Source: Phycisphaerae bacterium RAS1
GTDB taxonomy: Bacteria > Planctomycetota > Phycisphaerae > UBA1845 > Fen-1342
NCBI GenBank assembly: GCA_007859745.1
Contig: SMLU01000001.1
Span: 682,001-746,000, forward strand
Length of the DNA stretch: 64,000 nucleotides
Direction: 5' to 3'
The stretch's first letter is position 1. Every line of letters starts with the position of its first letter. The notes below the pieces were generated by a model. It had not been told where the DNA came from. It made no database searches and was given only the letters and a program-made list of their open reading frames with translations. Below are positions 37,059-46,127 of the stretch, one piece after another. Position numbers and translations under genes: made by a program.

Positions 37059-38377
37059 GGCATGTACTCCTGATCAGGAGAGAACGGCGCTCCGGAGGGC
37101 CGGAAGGGCGCCCCGACGCGCCGTGAAGAGGTTGGTGAACCGAGAAGGATGGGCGGAATCGAAGCTCGAGGCGCGCGCAATGCGCGCCCCGAAGCAACTA
37201 GCTCCACGAAAGGGTTGATGTCCAGGATGTTCAGTTGGCCGTCGGAATTCGCGTTAGCGAGCATTCCATCGCAGTAGTACGCCCCTGCGTACCCGTCCGG
37301 GTCGGCGAGTGCGAGCACGAAGGGATTCACATCGAGCAAATTCACGACACCGTCGCAGTTGAGATCGCCAGTCGGATAGCGCTCGTTGTACCCTGCCGCG
37401 ACCTGGAATGGCGTCCCAGCACTCCACGCGATTTCGCCTAGATCGTTGATAGTGCCGTTGTAGTTCCAGAACGGATCAAACGTCATTTGCCGAAGAACTC
37501 CGTTCATCGACGTCCACATCTGCCACGTGTGCGTGTCGTCGTGCCAGCGATTGCAGGCGATGTTTCCGGCGAGATTGATGGCCACGTTGGCGCCGGAGTA
37601 AACCGCGACGCTCGTGACACCGTCGTCCCAGCGGAGGATTTCAAACCGGTCGGCCGAAGGGCGCCATTGCCAGGCGCAAACGCCAGCATTGTTGATGGCG
37701 GGCACTTGCGGTTCGATCAGGTCTTGCGTGAGCTGCGTGACCTGTCCATCGGCGTATCGCATGATCTCTGACGTCCACGGCTGGTCGCATTCGTTGTAGC
37801 GCGTCCAAATGACCTGATCCAGATCATTCAGGCGAGGTCCGTCATTATTGAACCCGCTCTGGCTGACCGTGCTTTGCGTCTCGCCGTCGTAGAAGTAGAC
37901 GTCCGCATTGGCGTTAGCGCAGCCCTGCTGTGAGAGCTTGTTCCAGACCATGTGCCCCAGGTTGTTGATCTTGGGCGCATAGTCCTGAAGCGCGTCATTG
38001 GTAATCAACGTGATCTGGTCATTCTTGTACATCGCCACTTCGAGCGTTCCGCCCGGGCCGACGCCGCGGCTCCAGACGATCGTCCCGTCATCGTTGATGT
38101 CGGGAAACTCGTCGCGGTAGGTGTCGAGCGTGAGCTGGTAGATCACGCCGTTGTCATACAGCATGATCTCCGACGTGTTCGGATCGTCCCACACAAACCG
38201 GGTGGAGAAGACGATCTGGCTGTGATTGTTGATCGCGCCCACGCGGTTGAAGTACGTCCAGTCAGTCAGGTATTCGCGGTGATAGCCCGGCGGCGTCTGG
38301 GCCGCGGACAGCGCCGCCAATGCCAGGCACAGCGCCGCTCCGAACGCTCCGCGCATGGATATGGATGCGTGTTTCAT
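37055..38377 (-). CDS. Exported repeat protein with C-terminal dockerin module
   Basis: 440 aa from the second ATG (MKHASISM) with signal peptide ending ALAALSAAQ. The body has repeated 40-50 residue units built on INN/LND...IVWSR or VIWTR and YDNGVIYQLT-type strands, like a beta-propeller. Near the C-terminus there are two calcium-loop segments, GDLNCDGVVNLLDVNPFVLA and ANSDGQLNILDINPFVELV, which form a dockerin type I pair. Such dockerins are common on planctomycetal surface proteins. The last ~45 residues are Arg/Pro/Ser-rich and partly repeat-encoded. It overlaps the next surface gene. Confidence 0.85.
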   Translation of the reverse strand: MKHASISMRGAFGAALCLALAALSAAQTPPGYHREYLTDWTYFNRVGAINNHSQIVFSTRFVWDDPNTSEIMLYDNGVIYQLTLDTYRDEFPDINDDGTIVWSRGVGPGGTLEVAMYKNDQITLITNDALQDYAPKINNLGHMVWNKLSQQGCANANADVYFYDGETQSTVSQSGFNNDGPRLNDLDQVIWTRYNECDQPWTSEIMRYADGQVTQLTQDLIEPQVPAINNAGVCAWQWRPSADRFEILRWDDGVTSVAVYSGANVAINLAGNIACNRWHDDTHTWQMWTSMNGVLRQMTFDPFWNYNGTINDLGEIAWSAGTPFQVAAGYNERYPTGDLNCDGVVNLLDVNPFVLALADPDGYAGAYYCDGMLANANSDGQLNILDINPFVELVASGRALRAPRASIPPILLGSPTSSRRVGAPFRPSGAPFSPDQEYMP

Positions 38378-38414
38378 GATTGTGGTCTCCATTTGGATTC
38401 GGTCCGCGACGCGT

Positions 38415-38813
38415 TCACGGGTTGTCCGGCGGCTCCGGCGGCGTGTGCGGAAACGTCACGATCACGCCGTCATCGACCGTCACCACTGTATCGCGGCTGG
38501 CCGTGCCGGCGACATAAAACAGACGTACACTCACCGTCTGGTCGTCGCCGGTGACGTCCGTGTCGGCCTCGATCGACAGCGTATCGATCGTCACGGACTT
38601 CAGCACGATTTGCGTCGACTCCAGCACCGGCAAGATCAGGGCCACGTCCTCGCTCGCCTCCGGAACGCAGTTCTGCGGCGAACCGATCGGCTTCCAGTTG
38701 TCGCAGGAGTCCCAACCGTAGCCGCTGGTCGGGCTCCATTTGTACACCGACGCCGACGCCAGCGGCGTCAGCAGCATCACCGTGATCGCGAGAAATCGCT
38801 TGGGACGGAGCAT
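38415..38813 (-). CDS. Small exported protein of the surface cluster
   Basis: 132 aa. Signal peptide MLRPKRFLAITVMLLTPLASA, then WSPTSGYGWDSCDNWKPIG, which is similar in style to the WSTSNNWSPSG start of the 297 aa surface protein. The rest is acidic and beta-rich and ends in PPEPPDNP. It lies 37 bp upstream of the dockerin gene on the same strand. A short truncated member of the same surface family is likely. Confidence 0.72.
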   Translation of the reverse strand: MLRPKRFLAITVMLLTPLASASVYKWSPTSGYGWDSCDNWKPIGSPQNCVPEASEDVALILPVLESTQIVLKSVTIDTLSIEADTDVTGDDQTVSVRLFYVAGTASRDTVVTVDDGVIVTFPHTPPEPPDNP

Positions 38814-39101
38814 GGTGTTCCTCCGTCTTTCCGGCCGCCCCGAACACCCGCCGCGTCAGGCGGGCAGACCGTCTGCCCCTGCGTTCGTACCTGGCGCACG
38901 ACCCGCTTTGAGGCGACCAATCCGATGGGAGCCGCGTACTCAAGCCCCCGGATGGGGGAGATGCCGGCAAGTCGCGTGCCGCGCTGCAGGTAGTGCGATT
39001 TCCCCATTCCCGCCGCAGATTCCGGGTCGCGGCACTTCGTGGGTCGGCGACCGGCTGCGTGAATTGACGCAGCGGTGAGTCAAACCACGCTGAAACTTCG
39101 G
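38814..39101. other. Spacer upstream of the surface cluster
   Basis: No gene seen. It contains a palindrome GGCGGGCAGACCGTCTGCCC near 38859-38878 and a short hairpin CCCCCGGATGGGGG near 38954-38967. The promoter of the surface cluster should be here. Confidence 0.4.
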
Positions 39102-39206
39102 TGGTGGTCAAGTGTGACGGTGGGGCCGTGCCGACGGCCTTTGCGTCGGCATGCCCACGCAAAAGCCGTGGGCATGGCACCCATTGCACCCAGGCTTGAC
39201 CAGTAC
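39102..39206. repeat. MITE-like element with R7 interior
   Basis: About 105 bp. Left end GGTGGTGGTCAAGTGTGAC, right end the complement of GGTACTGGTCAAGC. The inner part is two facing palindromes, CCGACGGCCTTTGCGTCGGC and GCCCACGCAAAAGCCGTGGG. The ends match the element at 52396-52508 although the interior differs. Confidence 0.8.
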
Positions 39207-39272
39207 CGTCCTCCGCTCGCGCCTTGACCCCGCCGCGGATTGCCCCTTGAATCACCACGAGAGGCACAACCC

Positions 39273-39707
39273 ATGGGCCGATTCACCTACTATGCTCCGC
39301 TCTGGCTCGGAACGATCGTCGGCATCATCCTCATGTGGGGTTCGCACGAACTGCACGGCGGCGGCGAGCCGATGTCGCACAAGCTTAAGGCCGCCGTCAA
39401 CGGCCTTCTGATCGGCTGTCTGTGCCAGACGATCATGCTCGCGCTTCAGGGCACGTTCGCGCAGGTTCTCCCGGTCCCCGGCGGCCGCTCGATCCGCGGG
39501 CAGACCGCGGTGGTCTCGGGCACGATGTTGCTGGTCGCGGTCGGGCTCGGGCTTGTCGCCGGCTTGCTCGTGTACGAAAAAGTCGACACCGGTGCGCGAA
39601 TCGCCGGCGGCAGCGCCGGCGCGGCGCTTCTCGTCGCGATCATCGCGTATCTGTGGGGGCTGCCGCTCGCGCAGCGCGATTTTGAAGATGAACGCGCCAT
39701 CACTTGA
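39273..39707 (+). CDS. Small membrane protein of unknown function
   Basis: 144 aa with four hydrophobic helices (PLWLGTIVGIILMWG, LLIGCLCQTIMLAL, TMLLVAVGLGLVAGLLVYE, AGAALLVAIIAYLWGL). The ATG at 39273 gives a first helix directly after the start and is preferred over upstream codons. It lies 234 bp before dnaK on the same strand. Family not recognised. Confidence 0.7.
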   Translation: MGRFTYYAPLWLGTIVGIILMWGSHELHGGGEPMSHKLKAAVNGLLIGCLCQTIMLALQGTFAQVLPVPGGRSIRGQTAVVSGTMLLVAVGLGLVAGLLVYEKVDTGARIAGGSAGAALLVAIIAYLWGLPLAQRDFEDERAIT

Positions 39708-39941
39708 TGCTCACTGCGCACGCCGGCTCCCCGCGCAGGACACCGCTGCCGGGTGGGCGAAACCCTGTCAGATTGGCAGTCCGCGTATTCGACGACGCTC
39801 CTAGAAGCCGTCTCTAAGTCTTTCATTGGCACAATCTTGCGCTAATAATCCGGCGCCGCCCCCCGTGGTATCCCCCTTGCTCATTGTCGGCTCGCGGAAA
39901 TTGCGCGCCGGAAAAATGACGCGCCCGCCAAGGAGCTCGGA

Positions 39942-41951
<2,010 letters not shown>

Positions 41952-41954
<3 letters not shown>

Positions 41955-42200
41955 CGGCCGACCTCCGAGTCGGCCGTCTGTGGCACCGGTTTCCAACCGG
42001 TGGCTGTTTGCACGGGTTTTCAACCCGTGCCCGGCGGTTCGGGAGTGCGAACGTCTCGTTCGCTGTGTTGGGTGCGGCGGGCGTCTCGCCCGCCATGTGG
42101 TATGGGCTTCCAGCCTGTCGTCGTGGCGGCCGACCTCCGAATCGGCCGCCCGCGCTCCGCACGCCGCTTCGACCCGGCGGCCCAAGACACTGCTCGCAGA
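41952..42200. repeat. Cluster of at least six different palindromes after dnaK
   Basis: In 250 bp there are GTAGCGGCCGACCTCCGAGT-CGGCC, CACCGGTTTCCAACCGGTG, CACGGGTTTTCAACCCGTG, GGCGGGCGTCTCGCCCGCC (R1), GGCCGACCTCCGAATCGGCC and ACTGCTCGCAGAGCAGT. The stems differ but all are 17-25 nt hairpins. The first contains the dnaK stop. No gene is seen in this stretch. Confidence 0.85.
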
Positions 42201-42265
42201 GCAGTGGCACACGCGTAGCGTTACGAAGTTGGAACAGTGCCTCCGGCCCTTGACTGGAATGCTGA

Positions 42266-42628
42266 ATGCGAATCCGGCCGGATGCGACGATTTCGCGAGA
42301 CAAGCTGGTAAAATATCTGTTGGTTTCGCGCCCCTGGGATGACAAGAGCGTGTTCCTTTCCCGGGCGGGCTACACGCTCGCAAACCCGGACGACCTTGAG
42401 CATGCGATCCGCGAATTGGCCGCGTCGGTCGGTGCATCCGAAGACGCGCGAAACGAGTACGGCGTGTTTTGGCGCGTCGAGGGCGAACTGGTTGGCCCGC
42501 TCGCCCGGCTCGCGGTTGAGCTGATCTGGATGCGGCGGCAAATTAACGAGCGATTCCCCTTTGTGGCGCTCAAGCCGCGAAGAGTGCCGAAGAAACCGGC
42601 GAAGCCGGGAGATTCACATGTCGCTTGA
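42266..42628 (+). CDS. DUF6883-like protein
   Basis: 120 aa. ISRDKLVKYLLVSRPWDDKSVFLSRAGYT resembles the DUF6883 fold, found in many small toxin/immunity-type pairs. The C-terminus is Lys/Pro-rich. It overlaps the start of a DUF4926-like frame by 11 bp, and DUF6883/DUF4926 gene pairs are common, so this is a paired module whose second gene is broken. Confidence 0.65.
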   Translation: MRIRPDATISRDKLVKYLLVSRPWDDKSVFLSRAGYTLANPDDLEHAIRELAASVGASEDARNEYGVFWRVEGELVGPLARLAVELIWMRRQINERFPFVALKPRRVPKKPAKPGDSHVA

Positions 42629-42929
42629 CCTCTACTCCCGCGTCGCCCTCCGCCGCGACATCCCGGAGCACAGCCTCCGCCGCGGCGACGTCGCCACGCT
42701 GATCGAATTCGTCCCCCACCCGACAAATGGCGTATCTTTTCTTCTCACAGGGATATATCCACCCAGCAGCGTGGCAAGGATGGTGCGCTGGAATGCTAGA
42801 CTATTTCGAACGACCACCATTTGCTGGTCTATGGGATCAGGAGTCAAAGATCGAGTCCTACTACGGATTGTCCATTATTCACATTCGGAACGGCGCTCGA
42901 CGCCATGGTGGGCCGCCGCCAGGCACTAA
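42618..42929 (+). pseudogene. DUF4926-like gene broken by a foreign fragment
   Basis: The first 36 codons (MSLDLYSRVALRRDIPEHSL, then RRGDVATLIEFVPHPTNG) are a clear DUF4926 N-terminus. From about 42724 the family sequence ends and base composition drops sharply in GC. In another frame, 42727-42942 reads AYLFFSQGYIHPAAWQGWC ... DYFERPPFAGLW, the tail of an unrelated protein, perhaps DUF4760-like. The junction looks like an illegitimate recombination, not a simple frameshift. Confidence 0.7.
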
Positions 42930-42944
42930 GACAAGTGTGTAGCT

Positions 42945-43268
42945 CGAGGGATTGGTTCCCATGTTCGTTAATGCCTCGCGCCGCGTCGCCCACCCACTTT
43001 GTGGAACGAGGATGGGCCATGACACGGTTGAAATGTGAACAGCGGCAGTCGAGAAGCGGCCCCGGAACGCGCTATTGCATTCGAAGGCCATGCTCGCCAA
43101 CGGCCGCGAGCATGCCACGCATGCCACGCCTCCAGCAACGCCGCCCGCGGCCCGAACGCACCATCCCCGCGTCGAACCCGCCGCCGGCCGACGAATGGTG
43201 CGTTGGCGTCGCGGCAAGCCGCGTCGAACCCCGCCGCCGCACCGGCGCGACGCCAACGCACCCTACCC
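42945..43268. other. Non-coding stretch with low-complexity motifs
   Basis: About 320 bp without a supported gene. It has CATGCCACGCATGCCACGCC-type short repeats near 43110 and a diverged hairpin (GCGTTGGCGTCGCGGC ... GCGACGCCAACGC) at 43200-43260. Confidence 0.45.
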
Positions 43269-43269
43269 G

Positions 43270-43401
43270 CTAATAAACCTCCGCCATCCGCTGCCCACCG
43301 TGCTCCGGATTCCCGACCAGCCGACGCCCCGCCGTGTCGATCCACCAGTCGATCGCTTCCAGCGGAAGCTGGCCCAACAGCGGCGTGCGGCCTTCGGGGA
43401 G
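43270..43401 (-). pseudogene. C-terminal fragment of a clan AA aspartic protease
   Basis: A 43-codon minus-strand frame, LPEGRTPLLGQLPLEAIDWW then IDTAGRRLVGNPEHGGQRMA and EVY stop, matches the C-terminus of retropepsin-like single-domain proteases found in many bacteria. The body with the catalytic DTG is missing. The fragment ends close to the hairpin at 43409, suggesting that repeat insertion or recombination removed the rest. Confidence 0.7.
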
Positions 43402-43408
43402 GTGTCGT

Positions 43409-43438
43409 GCTGGTGCGAGAATCCTTTCTCGCACCAGC
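43409..43438. repeat. Perfect hairpin (GCTGGTGCGAGA stem)
   Basis: Stem GCTGGTGCGAGA / TCTCGCACCAGC with a 6-7 nt loop. It adjoins the truncated protease fragment. Confidence 0.8.
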
Positions 43439-43479
43439 GATTCGCGCCGCCTCCTTGGCGGTTGGCCCCCGGCATTTGG

Positions 43480-43548
43480 TCTTCGGCCTTTCGCCTTCGA
43501 CCTTCGGTCCTCAACTCGCTACTCGCTCCTCGCTACTCGCCACTCCCC
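43480..43548. repeat. Minisatellites before the moxR stop
   Basis: TTCGGCCTTTCGCCTTCGAC-like units followed by CGCTACTCGCTCCTCGCTAC units. They lie in the spacer next to the 3' end of the MoxR gene. Confidence 0.6.
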
Positions 43549-43551
43549 GCC

Positions 43552-44589
43552 CTACGCGGCCCTCTCCTCCATCGTCTTCACCTCTCCCAGCATGTCATTC
43601 AGCACCATGTCCGTGCTCAGGCCCTCCGCCTCCCCCTCAAAATTCAACAGGAGCCGATGCCGCAACGCCGGAATCGTCCCCTTGCGCACGTCGTCGAAGC
43701 TCACGTTGTAGCGCCCGTCGAGCATCGCGTAAATCTTCGCCGCCAGCGTCATGGCCTGCGCCCCGCGCGGGCTGCTGCCCCAGCGGACGTACTTGTTCAC
43801 CATCGCCGTCGCGAACGCCCCCTGCGGATGCGTCGCCAGGACCAGGCGGATGGCGTAATCCTGCACGTGCGGCGCGACGATGACGCGCTTCACCAGCTCC
43901 TGCGCCGCCAGTATCTGCGCGTCGCTCATCACCGGCCGCACGTCGGGCCTGTAGCCCGTCGTCGTGCGGTCGATGATCGTCTTCAACTCGTCGCGCCCGC
44001 TGTAGCCGACCACGAGCTTGAAGAAGAAGCGGTCGAGCTGCGCCTCGGGCAACGGATACGTGCCTTCCTGCTCGATCGGGTTCTGCGTCGCCATTACGAA
44101 GAAGGGCTCTTTGAGTTGATGACGCACGCCGCCGGAGGTGACGCTGTGCTCCTGCATCGCCTCCAGCAGGGCTGATTGCGTCTTGGGTGTGGCCCGGTTG
44201 ATTTCGTCCGCCAGCACGATCTGTGCGAAGAGCGGGCCGCGCTGGAACTGAAATCCGCGGCGGCCGGTGGTCGGGTCTTCGGTGATGATGTTCGTGCCGA
44301 GGATGTCGGCGGGCATCAGGTCGGGCGTGAACTGCACGCGGCTGAATTCGAGGCTCAGCGCCTGCGACAGCGTGCGGATGAGCAGCGTTTTGCCAAGCCC
44401 CGGGACGCCTTCCAGCAGTGTGTGCCCGCCGGCGAACAGGCAGACGAGCACGCCTTCCACAATCTCCTCGTGCCCGACGATCATCTTGCCGATTTCGTCG
44501 CGCAGGCCCGCGAATTCCGCCTTGAATTCCGTTACGCGCTGCTCGACCGCCGCCAGATCCACCGCGCTGCCCGCAGAACTCGCCGCCAT
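43552..44589 (-). CDS. MoxR-family AAA+ ATPase
   Basis: 345 aa. AAA+ ATPase of the MoxR type, which acts as a chaperone for von Willebrand factor-type partners. Walker A is EGVPGLGKT, Walker B is IVLADEINRATP, followed by sensor ATQNPIEQEGTYPLPEAQLDRF. The start at 44589 (MAASSAGS) is preferred; the open frame runs further into a repeat-rich spacer. No VWA or DUF58 partner gene is visible downstream, where gene debris lies instead. Confidence 0.92.
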   Translation of the reverse strand: MAASSAGSAVDLAAVEQRVTEFKAEFAGLRDEIGKMIVGHEEIVEGVLVCLFAGGHTLLEGVPGLGKTLLIRTLSQALSLEFSRVQFTPDLMPADILGTNIITEDPTTGRRGFQFQRGPLFAQIVLADEINRATPKTQSALLEAMQEHSVTSGGVRHQLKEPFFVMATQNPIEQEGTYPLPEAQLDRFFFKLVVGYSGRDELKTIIDRTTTGYRPDVRPVMSDAQILAAQELVKRVIVAPHVQDYAIRLVLATHPQGAFATAMVNKYVRWGSSPRGAQAMTLAAKIYAMLDGRYNVSFDDVRKGTIPALRHRLLLNFEGEAEGLSTDMVLNDMLGEVKTMEERAA

Positions 44590-44619
44590 GCACCGGCTCC
44601 CGCTAGAGTTGCGGGATTC

Positions 44620-44879
44620 TAGTTGATCGTGACGACGCGGGGGAGTGCCAGGCTCTTGACAGGACTGGCGGGTGGTCGGTCGCACCTCAACCCGCCGCTT
44701 GGCGCGGCGGGTTCGGAAGCTAAGACCACCCGCCCGGCAGAATGGGCGCACCCTGTTGTGACGCCCGAGTTCCGACTGGACGCCCCTCCCGAGCGGAGAT
44801 ACGCTTCCGGTCCGCTCAACCCGCGCCGCCGGCCCGCGCCGCCGGTGCATTTCTTGCCGTCCGTCTCTGAGGCACATCG
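44620..44879. repeat. Spacer with R8 palindrome
   Basis: The divergent spacer between moxR and the exosortase operon holds AACCCGCCGCTTGGCGCGGC-GGGTT at 44686-44712, a copy of the R8 family at 20203. No gene is seen. Confidence 0.7.
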
Positions 44880-45464
44880 ATGCCGCACGCGCATCCGATT
44901 GATCGGCCGCCACCCGCCGCCGGCGACGCCCGCGCCCCGCGCTCGTCCCGCGGCCGCGTGCCGCGTTTCATCCTCGTCATGGCCCTGCTGATGGGCGGCT
45001 TCTATGCCTTCTACTACGCTCCGGCCTCGCCCGAGTCGTTCAATGGCCGATTCATACGCGGCTACCTGTCGCTCTACGCCCAGGCTGCCGGCGGCGTGCT
45101 CCGAACGGCAGGATTCCAGGCCGCCGTCACCGGCCAGTCGATTTCCGGCGATTTCTCCGTGACGATCATCAAGGGTTGCGACGCGATGGAGCCCAAGGCG
45201 CTCTTCATCGCCGCGGTGCTGGCGTTCCCCGCACCGTGGCGGCGAAAGCTGGCAGGGATGATCGCCGGGCTGTTGGCGCTGATCGCGATCAACCTGTTTC
45301 GGATCGTGTCGCTCTACTGGATCGGCGCGAAAGCTCCCGCGTGGTTCGACCTGGCGCACCTCGAAGTCTGGCAGTCGATCCTCGTGCTGGTTTCGGTCGC
45401 CTTGTGGGTGCTCTGGGCGCTCTGGGCCACCCGCCGTCCGAAAGCCGTGCATGCTGCGAACTAG
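44880..45464 (+). CDS. Exosortase/archaeosortase family protein
   Basis: 194 aa integral membrane transpeptidase-like protein. Exosortases sort proteins that carry a C-terminal (PEP-CTERM-like) anchor. The catalytic triad is visible: C100 in IIKGCDAMEPKALF, R141 in INLFRIVSLYW and H160 in DLAHLEVWQ. The short length and GCDAME motif fit the compact XrtH-like group. It overlaps the next gene by 14 bp. No clear CTERM substrate is found in the window. Confidence 0.85.
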   Translation: MPHAHPIDRPPPAAGDARAPRSSRGRVPRFILVMALLMGGFYAFYYAPASPESFNGRFIRGYLSLYAQAAGGVLRTAGFQAAVTGQSISGDFSVTIIKGCDAMEPKALFIAAVLAFPAPWRRKLAGMIAGLLALIAINLFRIVSLYWIGAKAPAWFDLAHLEVWQSILVLVSVALWVLWALWATRRPKAVHAAN

Positions 45465-46122
45465 GCGAATCCTGCTTGCGTTCCTCGTTTTTCTCGCCGC
45501 CTACGGCGTGCTGGTCGCGTCGTGGCCACTGTGGCGAAACACCGGCCTGCGCTTCCTGTGGCAGCTCGGCAATCAGCACATGAGCCGCTTCGGCGACGCC
45601 GGCCGCGTCCACTTCGGCCCGTACGGCGAGACGCCGCGAATGGTCGCAATCGCCGCGACGCGGCCGGCGGACAGCGATGATTGGAGAGACACGACCGTCG
45701 TCCTCAGCAACGCACGTTTGGGCCAGGGGGCGCCCAAGCACATGAGTCTGCGCAACCTGGTCTACGCCCCGATGGCCGTCGCACTCGCGCTGGTATTCGC
45801 AACGCCCGGGGATTTGCTCCGAAGGGTCATCCTCATGCTCGTCAGCGTCGGGATCGCCGGCGGCGTCGGAATCGCCCGCGTCTGGCTGGCGCTGATCGAA
45901 GAGTTCAGCCGCCCGCATGAGCTGGCGGCCTACAGTTTCGGAGCGCCCCTGCGTACGCTGATCGTCGTGGCGCACAACGCGCTCGTCCAGCCGCCGGCGA
46001 GCATCTTTGTCCTGCCGCTTTTCATCTGGCTCCTGACGGCGTTCCGCCTTCGCGACTGGGTCCGCGCAGACGAATCGCAGAGTCGGCAACCCTTGCGTCC
46101 CCCCGCCGCCCCGCGAAGATAG
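45451..46122 (+). CDS. Exosortase-associated membrane protein
   Basis: 223 aa with an N-terminal helix (ILLAFLVFLAAYGVLVASWPLW), a periplasmic domain of about 80 residues (FGDAGRVHFGPYGE...) and three more helices. It overlaps the exosortase gene, the usual arrangement of exosortase H partner proteins. It is followed 5 bp later by the cyclase gene. Function beyond assisting sorting is unknown. Confidence 0.78.
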   Translation: MLRTRRILLAFLVFLAAYGVLVASWPLWRNTGLRFLWQLGNQHMSRFGDAGRVHFGPYGETPRMVAIAATRPADSDDWRDTTVVLSNARLGQGAPKHMSLRNLVYAPMAVALALVFATPGDLLRRVILMLVSVGIAGGVGIARVWLALIEEFSRPHELAAYSFGAPLRTLIVVAHNALVQPPASIFVLPLFIWLLTAFRLRDWVRADESQSRQPLRPPAAPRR

Positions 46123-46127
46123 CCGCC

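Noticed and set aside
39780-39941. CIRCE operator or sigma-54 promoter for dnaK
   Set aside because: No TTAGCACTC/GAGTGCTAA inverted repeat. The TTGGCAC...TTGCG sequence near 39823 has GG-N9-GC spacing and not the required N10.
42618-42929. Programmed frameshift in the DUF4926-like gene
   Set aside because: The downstream frame belongs to another protein type with different base composition, so a recombination junction explains it better.
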